Positions 37,086 to 49,041 of a DNA stretch of 64,000 nucleotides are shown one piece after another (the first letter of the stretch is position 1; each line of letters begins with the position of its first letter). The DNA is from Sipunculus nudus. Taxonomy: Eukaryota > Annelida > Sipuncula > Golfingiida > Sipunculidae. Below the pieces are notes generated by a model that worked only from the letters and a program-made list of their open reading frames with translations, had not been told where the DNA came from and did not search any database. The position numbers and the translations under genes are program-made. The DNA lies in contig CM049310.1 of assembly GCA_026874595.1 (NCBI GenBank), positions 86,589,056 to 86,653,055 of the forward strand, written 5' to 3'.

Positions 37086-37337
37086 ACACTACTGTTTATA
37101 TAGTCACTGTGTTTGTTTGTCCCCATGAACCAGCAGAAACAGGCCATGACATTGGGGCACTTTGGAATAATAAACAGAATAAAAAGAAAGATGAAAAAGC
37201 AGCCCCTGGATTATGCTCCTCAGGTAGGGTTTATACATTGCAGTCATCCCAGACATCTTTCCTGTGAACACTGCTTGGTATAGCAAGGTTTCTCTGGGCT
37301 GGAACATCAGGGTGCGCACATAATTGTAATAAGACCA

Positions 37338-37512
37338 CTAAAAGCGTGGTATTGCATTGTGCATCAAGCTAATATTTGAAACATGTGAGACCCACTCTTA
37401 TTGGTTTGATAACAACGGGACACAATCTCTCATTGGTCTGATTCTTGATCAGACCACTAGAGCGAGTGTTGTATGTTTAAAATATGGGCTGGATGCACAA
37501 TGCAATACCAAA
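37338..37512. mobile_element. Foldback (MITE-like) element
   Basis: 'tggtattgcattgtgcatc' (37351) recurs inverted at about 37487-37506, with similarity continuing inward as 'agctaatatttgaaacat' and more weakly to the middle. The arms are therefore about 40 bases strong and 80 bases in all. No TSD identified. Confidence 0.5.
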
Positions 37513-40463
37513 CCTTAAGTTGGCTGAGTACAATTCTGTAATCCGTGCAGACCCTGGTTTTCCTGCTCAGGGAACCTTGCCTTACCCGAACAGCGGTTAC
37601 ACGAAAAATGTCTGGGACACCTGTAGAGTATATGCGTTGTGAGAAGAACTTAACCCTGGCTTATGTACAATAATTTTACTGCAGCATATACAGTGACGCC
37701 GTGGTATCCTCTCAAATGGTTGCTGCACAGAATACCTGTTGTCTAGTGATATTTATGAGCATGTCAATTTGAGTAGACAGAAGAAAATGAGAACTTAGTT
37801 CACATCTTGGTCTTATGTTTTAAAAAATTGCTATTGGTCTGGCAAGATATATCACAGAAAGTGGAATATCAAAATTTATATGTAGCAGAAATTTCTTCGC
37901 TTTGACAGTTCGCCAGAGTATCACAAATCATGAGGTAAAACAAAGCTGTTAGAATTAAGTTAAATGCTTCCAATGTTCCAGTTTATATGAAATTTTATCC
38001 ATGGTATATCATGTGTTTTTAAAATAATCCATTTTGTATGTATTACACTATTATGAATTAAACTGTTAAATTGAAATAAGCGTTATGTACCTGAATCAAT
38101 TGTCAGATGAAAAAGTCAAGTTAAATCATAATGAGATTTCAGACCCATTGATAATCCTCACTGATTCCTTATGTGTCTCTTCCATATGGCTAATGCACTT
38201 TATTTTAATGTTTCCTGACAAGATAAACCTTGAAACTTGAAAAGGCAACATTCAAAGCATCACTTGATAACCCAAATATTACGTATTTTTCCCTGTTTGT
38301 GAACCCTTCAAATCATTATTTTCAATTAATATATATATATATGTGTGTGTGTGTGTGACGGAGAGAGAGAGAGAGAGAGTAAAAAGACGAACTAGCCCCC
38401 TGATAGGTGAGGGTGTGAGATGGGGACAAACCCTGTCAAATTGTTGGGGAAGCTTTAAAATATGCACTATTCCTGGTATGTATCATGAATTTCAACAATT
38501 TTACACTAACCTTGAAATCTTTAGTTCTGTACTGCATGAATTCCCACTGTGTCTGTTGAAACACAGCTGCTTATATTCTTGGGTGTTAATATAGCCTGAT
38601 CATTTTCTAAAGAATTAATTACAATTCTTACCTATTTAGAGATTTACTCATGAATTTAAAACGTGTGAAGCTCAAAAAAAATATTTTTTTATTGATTCTA
38701 TAATTTACTAAAGAGAAATCAATTTTATTGTCCACTTAATCCAAAAGTTTTACTTTTATTCTTAAACTCTGGGGGGGGGGGGCGCTTCCCCCTTTAGCAT
38801 ACAGAGCTGGTAGTGGAATTGCCCGGGGAAAGCCTTCAAAATAAATTATGGTACATACCAAAGAGCTCTTTTAAAGTTTCAAAAAGGTGACTCAAAATAT
38901 TGAAAATGTGTTTTGTGCCGGTGTTCTCTGTCACATAGCTAGGCCTAATCACATATAAAGCCTGTTGATGAACATGAAAAAAGCGTCTTCGATTTCAAAT
39001 ATATTGTTACCTGCCAAAATATTGTTTGAAACTGTTGGCTTACACCTGTACACAAGTGTCCAAAACGGAGGACCGGGCACCATCACAGGTGTCAACATAA
39101 ACACAGCGCATTGCACGCGGTGCACTGCCTGGGCCACAATACCTGTCAATCAGGAGATGCCCTTTCTGACTTGGCCCCTAAAATGGAATACATGTTCCCA
39201 CTGGCTTAAACATTACAGCTTGCAGTGACTCGAGCCTGGGACCCGATACATGACCTGTGCTAGCGGTCATTTCCGCTAAGGCCCCTGAATCTATTGTACA
39301 AATCTGTTGTGACAGGTTCTACAATGAATTTACATATGGCACATGCACCGTAATGTCTATCCAGTAGAAATATACCGGAGGACATGAAGGTCTATGTATG
39401 GACCAATTTGGACTACTCTTTGATTGGGACCTGTCGCACATGCACAAAATCGGGCGTCCAGTCATGCAGCCTTGTTATTGTAACAAGGCCTACAGGCAAA
39501 ATGCAAACCTGTGCAATAGGATATACATCAAGTAAATGCTTCCATGATAACACTCTCGACTATTAATGGAAAAGTACCTGATTACTTTTCAAGTTCACAT
39601 ATGACACGTACATGTACAAAGCAAGTACTAAAAATGTTGAGCCCGAGAACAAGAAGCATTTACACAAATGCACTCCCAAATACTGGCACTAATGTACACA
39701 ACAAATAAATTATTGTTCATGGCACCACAAGTTCTGTGTAAGAGAATGTTATCAAAGTTGCAATTACATGCAAAGCTTAAGGCACATACTTCAAACCACA
39801 CACTTGAACTCTTAGCACAGATCCATGAAACCCAAAACAATTGTAGGTACATCCATAAAACGTATATATGAAGAAACTATTCGAGATATGAATAATTTCA
39901 GACTGATATATCAAATCACCGCCCCATCCCTACCCCACCCCTCCCGAAATATAAATAGGGACACACACTTTGCAAAAATCATTGTAAGCAGCAACACCAA
40001 CCTTGTGTACGATAAAGCCATCATATATGCAAAGACATGCCAAAATGTCAGGCCATTCCATCAAACTTCTCATAAGATGGGTCCACTCAGCTTACTAAGT
40101 TCAGCTGAGGAAGGCAGTTGACCCCTAAGACAAGAGTGGCTTAATGCCAGGTATAACTAGCTACTGCACTGGGTGAACTCTTGACCTGCATCTGGCTGCA
40201 CTGACTGAACTCTTGACCTGTTGCCTAATGTGATCCTGCTGGCAGTCTGTCAAAGCTATGAATAGATACAGACAAAAACCTGGCCTGTTGTCAAATCATA
40301 AACAGTTGGCAGTCTGTACAGCTATTTATAGATACAGACAAAATCTTGGCATGTTACCAAGCTGTTTAAACATCCTGAAAGACTTTGACTACAATACTTT
40401 TTCCATGTTGATATCTACATAAGGGGTTTTATCAATAATGTTTAGAATAACAACAGATGCCTA
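37513..40463. other. Gene-poor spacer
   Basis: Contains short TA/TG and GA tracts (38332-38380), an 11-base G run (38771-38781) and, at 39225-39290, a minus-strand tRNA-like scrap ('gggtcccaggctcgagtcac'). 'gaactcttgacctg' and 'gctatgaatagatacagaca' repeat locally near 40168-40350. No convincing gene. Confidence 0.45.
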
Positions 40464-40683
40464 TTGAAAGCAAATCATAATAAAGATATATTTTATTCGT
40501 GGATTTGTCTTACACATAAGCTGGATATGGACTCCAGTTATTTATGTTGCCTGTACAGCTCTGCTTTTTTACCCTCATAGCTCAGTCCGTTACTACAATA
40601 AATCTACCAGCTTTGTTAACCAAAAAGTATCTCACGATCCTTTCATTGTTAAAGGTCCAATAATTTAGTCAAATATCAAATAT
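40464..40683 (+). repeat. Flanking direct repeat, left copy
   Basis: About 220 bases that recur at 41028-41247 with a few per cent differences ('gatatattttattcgtggat', 'tggatatggactccagttat', 'tatctcacgatcctttcatt'). They bracket R1 copy c. They look like either LTR-like termini or a tandem duplication of a 565-base unit; no LTR hallmarks stand out. Confidence 0.7.
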
Positions 40684-40693
40684 CTGATGAATA

Positions 40694-41027
40694 ATTTCGG
40701 TTTGACTGTCATAACCCTGACCGAAAAACATCCCCCTGGAATTCCCTGGTGTTAGCCATTCCATATATTGACCTCTTGTTACAGCGGGCTATATAAAAAT
40801 GACTAAGGCAAAATGACCGATGCAAACAGATATGAGATACAAATGAACAATGTAAAATTAATTCCTTTTAAAATAACAGATAACAGAATAAATACATATA
40901 TTACGAAACCAAAACATCACAATCCAACAATATATTGCATATAATATATGAATAAATGATATAGTTCTGATGGCCACGTCAATGTGTGTACTTTTAATTA
41001 TACTGTATGTAATACATTGTACATTAA
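40694..41027 (+). repeat. Repeat family R1, copy c
   Basis: Contains 'aacatccccctggaattccc', 'gggctatataaaaatgacta' and 'caatccaacaatatattgca'. The last segment is the uninterrupted version of the site at which copy d carries a 1.1 kb insertion. The repeat breaks off near 41027, where the right direct repeat starts. Confidence 0.75.
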
Positions 41028-41247
41028 TATTGAAAGCAAAATCATAATACAGATATATTTTATTCGTGGATTTATCTTACACGTAAGTTGGATATGGACT
41101 CCAGTTATTTATGTTGCCTGTACAGCTCTGCCTATTTACCCTCATAGCTCAGCCTGTTACTACAATAAATCTACCCGTTTTTGTTAACCAAAGAGTATCT
41201 CACGATCCTTTCATTGTTAAAGGTCCAATAATTTAGTCAAATATCAT
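41028..41247 (+). repeat. Flanking direct repeat, right copy
   Basis: Second copy of 40464-40683 in the same orientation. Confidence 0.7.
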
Positions 41248-41878
41248 TTCAGTAAACTTGAACTGAGGCCACCCAAGAATCATTTTTGTGAAATGTTGCA
41301 GCATTTGAGAAACAGTTTTGCAGAAGAAGAGTATTGCAGCCTAAAGCTCTCATTGAACTCGATATATTTGATGTAGGTGGCGCCACAAAAAGAACCTGTG
41401 ACCAACATTTGCACATAACTAGCTCCTGTCGTTTCTGAGAATGTTCTGTTAGTTTGCCCACTTGGCCAAATGACTAAGTTCAAGGTCCTGTAACTGGGCC
41501 AAAATTAACCGCAAATCATTTATACAAACTTGAAAGAGCTCATCTCTGGGATCTCTGGGGCGCTAGCGGTTGCGGGTGCTGATGGTAAAATACCTAAAAA
41601 GATTTTGCAGCAAATTCGCAGTGCCCTCTGGTGACCAATTTCAGTTTGAATGTCTTAACCCTAACCGAAAAACATCCCCCTGGAATTCCCTGTTATAAGC
41701 CATTCAATATATTGACCTCTTGTGACAGCGGGCTATATAAAAATGACTAAGGCAGAATGACCGATGCAAACAGATATGAGATATAAATGAATAATGTAGA
41801 ATTAATTCCTTTTAAAATAACAGATAACAGAATGAATACATATATTACGAAACCGAAAAACATCACAATCCAACAATA

Positions 41879-43006
41879 CAGTCGAGCCCGCTTATTGTCA
41901 TGTAGGTGGTACATGCTTATACTATGATGATAACCGGGATGTGCTATTATGCGGGCTTCAACATCGATGCCCTTTTGAGTCATAGACTATGCGTTATGTC
42001 CCACATGATATTAAATAAATCGCCAATAAAAAGGAAACAAACGTTAATTGATATTTTTATTGCACAACGGCATATCAAATTACGTTTATGTGCACCTGAC
42101 AATTTATTTCCTGTAATTTTTGTGCCGCATGTAACAATAACTGACCAAAATCCGAATTGCCCACAGAAAGTGACGTAGCGCCTGGGTCACGAGATCAAAT
42201 GTCTGGAAATGTGCGGCACAGTTATAACATTATGCGAAGGCAAACTGTTTTCTAGATAATGCATGCTATTTTTCGACTCTTGTATCTTATTTTCCGGATG
42301 TTTTAATAATAACCGGAACTTCCATGATCGTGTTTATGATAGGACTCCATGTTCGGGCAGCGGGCATCGTCAAAACCACAAGCTTTTCGTAAACCTTAAA
42401 GGGGATTTCCAGCCGTAAACACCGTTAACAGCTCGTGCTTCATATCACCTCGGCGAAACGTCACTGAGACGTAAACTTCGGCCTTGCAAAGGTCAGGAGT
42501 TCATCATGTGTGGCATGTGATCGCAAACATCGCCCTTGTAAACGAACGAAGAAACGCAATGATCTGGATTAACGTGGTTTCTTGAGACATTATTTAGCTA
42601 AGTGCCGGTGAGTGAGCCGCATGCATCATAGCCCGATTGAATCGGACTCTAAGATAAAAACTCTTTATAAAGAGTTTTTATCTTAGAGTCCGATTCAATC
42701 GGGCTACATGCATCACTGCACTTGCCTGCTGCGCACAGGAGGGAGATGAACTTGTTTTATACGCCTGACCGCTTACAGGCACTTGGCCTCATAGATCTTC
42801 GTGTCTTCGATGTGATATTAACTGCGAACTGGTATCACTGCCAAGGGTTCAAAGCATTACAATAAACGGGATTATGACAATATTCCGTGATATTAAACGG
42901 TCATATTTACCATTGCATATAAAGGAAATGGTTTGGGATTTTCCAATTTATGTGACAATAAACAGGATTTTCTATTAACCAATATGACACAAAGAGGGCT
43001 TGACTG
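41879..43006. mobile_element. Pogo-like non-autonomous DNA transposon
   Basis: 1,128 bases bounded by inverted termini: the left reads CAGTCGAGCCCGCTTATTGT and the right, on the other strand, CAGTCAAGCCCTCTTTGTGT. They agree at about 17 of the first 23 bases. A TA dinucleotide flanks both sides (41877-41878, 43007-43008). R1 copy c has 'caacaaTATATTGC', exactly the sequence expected before insertion. CAGTC ends and TA duplication fit the pogo/Tigger branch of Tc1-mariner. No transposase is encoded; the 90-codon frame at 41906-42178 has no recognisable domain. A palindromic element is nested inside. Confidence 0.85.
42629..42706. mobile_element. Perfect 78-bp palindrome with 9-bp flanking duplication
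   Basis: Two 39-base arms, starting TAGCCCGATTGAATCGG and meeting at CTCTTTA/TAAAGAG, are exact reverse complements with no spacer. CATGCATCA occurs immediately on both sides (42620-42628 and 42707-42715). An exact palindrome bracketed by a direct repeat is what a tiny foldback transposon with a target-site duplication looks like. The 9-base length would fit Mutator-like elements. Unmutated arms suggest a recent origin. Confidence 0.75.
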
Positions 43007-43299
43007 TATATTGCAAATAATATAAGGATAAATGATATAGTTCTGATGGCCATGTAAATGTGTGTACTTTTTTATTATACTGTATGTAATACATTATACA
43101 TTAATATACAAACATGTTGCCTGTCCTTACAGGTGTATTGGTCTGTCCTGCATGTAAATACATATCAATTGTGCACATGCCATTGACTAGTGTGATCGGT
43201 TGTTTAACAATACAGTCCCCTTTGTTGCACATGTACCTATGGGTTTATTGGAAAGAGACAGACAGACAGAGAAGTCAGTTCGCTCTAAATGGCTCTTTC

Positions 43300-43306
<7 letters not shown>

Positions 43307-43368
<62 letters not shown>
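43307..43368. repeat. TA microsatellite
   Basis: Long (TA)n after a GACA-rich tract (43256-43270). All reading frames through it are repeat artefacts. Confidence 0.95.
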
Positions 43369-43372
<4 letters not shown>

Positions 43373-43547
43373 CTTATATATTGTATATGTAAGAATGTTC
43401 ATGAATGAATACATCGTGTTAAGGTTCAGATACTGGGCAGAACAGTGGCCTATACACCATGTTACCATGGGACAAAGATAGTAATTTAATGAATGATAGC
43501 ATAACTTCATTAAAAATTGTTTTATATAATGTATGTATGTATGTATG

Positions 43548-43550
<3 letters not shown>

Positions 43551-43596
<46 letters not shown>

Positions 43597-43720
43597 CCGT
43601 CAGATGGCGAAGAAGCATGTGTGCTTCAAAAGCTCATGAGATAACATCAATTTAGAAGGCGTCACTCTTACTCTTTACCTACACTATGACTACACGCCAA
43701 CACCGCTATACCATATATAT
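43551..43720 (+). repeat. TA microsatellite and hairpin repeat, copy 2
   Basis: After (TATG)n and (TA)n the sequence TCAGATGGCGAAGAAGCATG and then TGTGCTTCAAAAGCTCATGA repeats the layout of 23140-23215 with substitutions in the core. It continues GGCGTCACTCTTACTC then TTTACCTAC and ends CCGCTATACC at another TA tract. The segment from GCGTCACTCTT onward also recurs inverted at 58436-58480. Confidence 0.55.
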
Positions 43721-43744
43721 ATATATATTTATATATATAAATAT

Positions 43745-44859
43745 ATATATTCCTGTGACATGATTTTTTTACAGTGCAGACTGCAGATAATGCATTGATC
43801 AATAGACTGATCCTCATATAGACTTAATTATCTCAATAATAAATTGATCACATAATAGCAAGCGACCACAAGGGACCTGTCTCTAGTAAGGCGCATGTGA
43901 CAGGTGTTGAAAAAAAAAACATTTTTGGGTTATTCTAAAATTCAACCGAGTCATAGCTTGTGATTTAGACCATGCGGCCGGTTTAGGGATCACCAATAAG
44001 AAAATGTTTTATAAGAAGACGTATTATCCGCAAACAGCTTTATTAAAATGCATCTATGCTAACATTTATGCTAAACCTCAGCCTCAGATGGTGACCTACA
44101 AACATTTTAGAAAGCACTACGCCTCTTACTTTTTGAAAACGTTTATATAATGAAAGTTATTTTACAATTAAGCTAAAGGTCTGATTTGAATAAAAAAAAT
44201 CATCCAACATATGATGTGACTAAGTAGCACAGTGAGTATTTTACGTCAAGCGGAGGTATTTTAAGAGAGGGCGTGAATGGCATGGAGATCAGTTGTTGGC
44301 ACTTTGCCAACGTCGACAACAGTCATTGAAATATAATCAATTCTGGCCATTTTTAAGATACTATTATAAAAACAAAGCAATTTTACAATTCTGGAAGAAA
44401 TACGGAGTACCGTTGTCGCAATGTTCAATTTCTGGATGAGTTCCCTACAATACTTTTGTCTGGGAGTTTGTATGGTTATTTAAGCATAAAACACACACTG
44501 AGAGAGAGGCAGATCTCACGCAAACAGGAAAAACTATAAAAAAGGAATTTATTAAAACAAGTGTTTAGAATCTTTCAAATCCTGGCCACGCAAAGAATAT
44601 ATTAATTAATACACCGTGAACCCAACGGATCAAAGATTTATAATTTAAAGACCATGACATTCACACTACAAATTTCATAGCAAAGATTTGTTTGTATAAT
44701 ATCTGCGGCATCTGTAGGAAGAAGCAGTCTGCCGGAAATGTCTCATCCTGCTTGTATTGTATTTAAACCAGCAACAGGGGAGTCATTATTGCACCAACTA
44801 GGTGATATATAGGAGCGAAACCCACAACCAGTCGTGGACACGTGGTTCAAGAAATTATT
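43745..44859. other. Spacer, nothing recognised
   Basis: AT-rich sequence without a supported gene or named repeat. Confidence 0.4.
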
Positions 44860-45010
44860 ACCTACAGAGGTTTCGAACACGACAAAGCTAACTTGAGGTC
44901 AGGATAAATTAGCACTAGCTAGACACAATATCAATATATGTTCCCTGAGAGGCTTACTGCTCACTTACAGTCTGTTTACTCGGCTCAGCCCACATCGAAC
45001 CTGTAATTTT
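44860..45010 (+). repeat. Dispersed repeat shared with 18060-18180
   Basis: 'aattattacctacagaggtt', 'cccacatcgaacctgtaatt' and 'ttccattttcatttctta' correspond to the copy near 18.1 kb. Confidence 0.5.
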
Positions 45011-46164
45011 CCATTTTCATTTCTTACAGACCTGTTTACAAACTCGATGGATGCCAAAGGGAATAATACCTATCATCATGGTATTGAGCGGGTTAAAAAC
45101 GTTGTTTGTGTCTTTTAGTAGGTCTCTCAAATGATAGTTTGGCTGTCGCGTGCCATCAGTTCACCATTGACTGGACGCCAACCAACAATATTGCTGTACT
45201 ACTTCAGTCATCTGATTGGCAGCTCATGCAGAGCCAAACATACCCATGTTGGTAAATATTCCCAGACCAGAGACTCACTTAACTATATAAACGATACGAA
45301 AACATACTTGTTAACTGATGGGACATCAAAGATGGTGTTTTGTGAAAACCTCTGGTAAGTTAATGATTTCAATAATTTGTGCCACATAGCAGGGTATTTC
45401 GGGCGGGAAATATCCAGCCAGTGGGTCCCTACATCCGATCGAGCCTGTATATTTAAACATGGCGAGGGCCGACACCCCCAACCGAACAAGAATTTGGCAG
45501 CCGGCCAAGAAACTGCTCTATCAAGACTGTATAGTCCAGGAGCACGTGTACGATCAACCCAGAAACCAACCAGATCAGACATACCAGTCGAACAGAGAGG
45601 ACGTAAAGAAGAGAACTGTTATAACAAGTTCAGATCGACAACTTATAGCAAGCTTTTGAATAATCGCAATCACTGACGATCGAGACCACATAACGTGCAC
45701 GTCTGCAATCTTGGCCTTGAGAAGGTAAGAAAGTCGCACTGAATTTTTCTCTGTTGCGTGTGAGGAGTTTCTAGAAAAGGGCAGTCGAGAGGCCCAATCA
45801 TATCATTTGATCGGTCACTAGTCGTGAATACACGACGTGGTAAACAGTGGGTAATCTCAACATATATACATGAGTTGACAAATCACAGTTTAAATCTATC
45901 CCTATGTAAACAGGTTGATTTATGTGTAGCGTACAAGTTCGCTATCGCTCAATAATCCGTATGGGACACGTTGTCTTCTCTCGGTCAGAAATTCAACAAG
46001 CATGTAGTTGAATTTACCAATATGCCAAATTATTGGTTTACGAGTTCACACAATACTAAGCACAATGTGATAATGTAAGCGTAAACCGCATCCACTTTTT
46101 TGCAATCTTGTCACCTTCATGTTTCAAAGATCATGACGAAACTTTACACACAACTAGAATAAAA
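45011..46164. other. Spacer with overlapping chance frames
   Basis: Frames of 60-99 codons overlap on both strands at 45283-45676, where base composition is more balanced. They show no domain, no splice context and no paralogue in the window, so I do not call a gene. A small exon cannot be excluded. Confidence 0.35.
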
Positions 46165-46721
46165 CCAAAACACACTGGCGCGGGCGGCAAGCGGGGGGCA
46201 AGCCTTCACGCTGCAGGTACGCGGCATTTTCACAACAGACAGGCGCTGACGGCACTCGGCAAATTTTGAGGAATAGCTTTGGAATACCAAGACTTTTTTA
46301 TGGCATTTTATATGTTTGTATAAAAAACATACCCCTGTATAGCATAAATTTCATGAAATAGTAATGATATCTCTTGGTAAACAATAATTAGGATTTATTA
46401 TATATGAAACAATATGTTCTATATAAATATATATGCCTGTAATTTACATATCAAGAAATAATGTATAAACATGCATATTTCTATATGTATACTTGTTATA
46501 TATGTTATATTCACTCATACCCTTAACTTTATATTGAAGTATACAAATATAAGGTGTTAATTAAATGCCTTTCACTTGAATTTCAATCGACACAATATAT
46601 ATTCACATGAAATCCGCAAGCGGGCGGCAAGCGGCAAAAATCGCTCCAGGAGCGATCGCAGAAACTCGCCTCGTGGCCGCCCGCGTAACGCACGCGTGCC
46701 GCATGCCTTAGTGTGTTTTGG
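46165..46721. mobile_element. GC-rich terminal-inverted-repeat element
   Basis: CCAAAACACACT at 46165-46176 and AGTGTGTTTTGG at 46710-46721 are exact inverted ends. Similarity continues inward as GCGGGCGGCAAGCG against GCATGCGGCACGCG. The terminal regions are strikingly GC-rich in an AT-rich surround. A subterminal hairpin (ATCGCTCC/GGAGCGAT, 46639-46656) is present. No transposase frame and no certain target duplication; superfamily not assigned. Confidence 0.6.
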
Positions 46722-49041
46722 CCTTAATTTGAGAACTACATCAACAATTTGACATTTTGTTTATCAATAAATTTCCCTGTACTTGTGAAACACGAAAACA
46801 TCATCCCGCATTAATCAATATATAAATTGCACATAAGTGATGTTTACATCAAACAGAGATTTTCTGTTTATGTACGAGGTAAAATTTATAGGATATTTTC
46901 TTGTTATTCATCCATCCTAACAAATGCCTATATTAACCATGTATAGGGTGAGTCTAGTACACTGAAAAGACAACCATATAAATACTACATTTTTTATATT
47001 AACCCTAACATCAAAAGTTGGAATAACCGTCAGTAATTAAAGTGATGTACATAAAATAAGGCTGTACACATATAAAAAATCTGTTTTTGCAATTTACTAA
47101 TATGCTCTAGTATAAGAGAAAAACAAATGGGGTTAAAACTCCCATACCTATCATATGTTGAAAGAAAATAGTTTGACATGCTGTTTGCTGTTCTATTTAC
47201 TTCCTGTTTAGTCATGTTATAATTTCGAATATTTATTTAGACGCCAGAAGATGAGCTCGAAATTAGGCTCTCGGTGTATATTAAGGTGTTGATAAGTGCA
47301 TAACACACGACTCGAGTACAATATACTCTTATGGTTCAAGATATCAGTGTTTGATTCGATTATGAATCAAGCTAATCGCGATATATAAAACAGTTGTATA
47401 TACACACTTACCCTCTGAAACCACACTTCTGCCTCTGAAGTATAACTTGGCACAGGTACCGTTATAGACCACACATTGTAAGACCGATATATATCATCGT
47501 CAATGCGGGTCTTACGCCAGTTTCAACTGGAGTTGAACTGTCCTAAGCCAGATCAGTTATACACAGCCATGCAGTTTGTGGATGAGAGAACGTCATAGTA
47601 GACATCCATTTTTTGTAAGCAAAATTGAAAAGAATCATCATATATAATTGGGACAAAATTAAGTGTTTTTTTTTACAGAAGTTTAAGTTTAGTGTGACAG
47701 GGTGTGTTTGTGTTTGCTCAAGTAAGTCATTTTCATGCCATTCAATATCCTGCGCAAGTTGTGTACACACGTAAACGTGATAATTTTTACATTGTTCGCA
47801 TCCAGTGAAGTAGCACATGGTGTTTTGTACGGCGTATTTTTGTCATTTTCGTCATTAGCCGCTTAAGGTCATACTATCACACCAGTCTGCATTTTACAAT
47901 TGGTTTGGTGCAAGGAAGTTGGATCTAGCCGCTGTATCGGACAAGTATCGCAACTTTAAAACCGCAAGCAACACACAACAAATGGCTATTTTTACAGTCA
48001 CTGTCACAGGTCAAGGTTCACTCGCTGAAGTCAGGGTGTGTTTTTTGTCTTACAGTCAGGTCAGTAATTTCATGGACGACAATCCTATATCAATAAGTTG
48101 TTTACACACGTAACACCTGATGTTTAAAATGCAAGTCACATGCAGGGGAGTGACACAGCATGTTTTGCCCACAACTTAAATCAATCATCAATTCATCAGA
48201 TATATCTACAGAGCCACATGCAAACATCGAAAGACCATGGCTGTGTTTACAGTCACAGTCATAGGTCAAAGTTCACTTATTGCAAGTATTTCGCTATAAT
48301 CACTGATGGGCATGTTACGCAGCGACTGATGAAATAATACAAGTATTGTTTAAATTGTGATTAAGTACGGATTATCTAAATTTCATCGCGTGTATGCATG
48401 AACTGTGTTTCAGGTATCATCGCTGTTTTATGAATGAATGACTCATTACAGCGTGAACACATGTAACGACGATACAGTGTAGATACAACCGCAAGGTCAG
48501 TTAAAACCCAGTTGCAGAAGACACAGGACGTCCAGATCTGTGGCCGCAAGTTCAAATTTATTACACGTTTATGTCAACAGGCGATTGTAGGTGTGATACT
48601 TCTTATCGTACATTTTAGCACATTGCTTCGGGAATTTTTTTACTTCTTGCAGAGGTGAGTTTGATTAACAATTGAACTTCTAGATGGCAACTTAAACTTT
48701 GTGTACATACAAGCTATACCTACATGATAGAGAGCCGATAAACCAACAGCCATTAAGCCAATTCCTCGTTAGTCACTAAATGCCGTGCTCTGATGTGGGT
48801 TACCACATGATGGTGAAAAAAAAATACTAGTCTAGTATCAAGAGTACTGTTGTCAGATACAGACGTGTGCCACCATTTTGTTAGGCTGTGTTTAAATATA
48901 GCTATGTGCACTACGTCCTGTACTGTATGACAAAACGGCATCTACTTCCCCTAATTTTTATGAGCAAATCAGGGATCCGATCGGAATAAATCACATTTAA
49001 AGAGTGTAACTGTGCCTAGAAGATTTGTTTCGAGACAGCAC
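46722..49041. other. Spacer with scraps of the R2 family
   Basis: Two related scraps (47985-48030 and 48240-48290) repeat 'ttacagtcac' and 'aggtcaa.gttcact', as in R2. A small hairpin GTAAGACC/GGTCTTAC lies at 47479-47515. No gene supported. Confidence 0.4.

Larger units (their letters stand above)
41569..43260 (+). repeat. Repeat family R1, copy d, split by an insertion
   Basis: The left part 41569-41878 and right part 43007-43260 form one R1 copy. The left starts 'gctagcggttgcgggtgctg' as in copy b, and the right resumes at 'tattgcaaataatataagg' and ends like copy b. The two parts are separated by the element at 41879-43006. Confidence 0.8.

Noticed and set aside
45283-45676. Overlapping 60-99-codon frames on both strands
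   Set aside because: Mutually exclusive frames with no motif; I could not choose one as coding.
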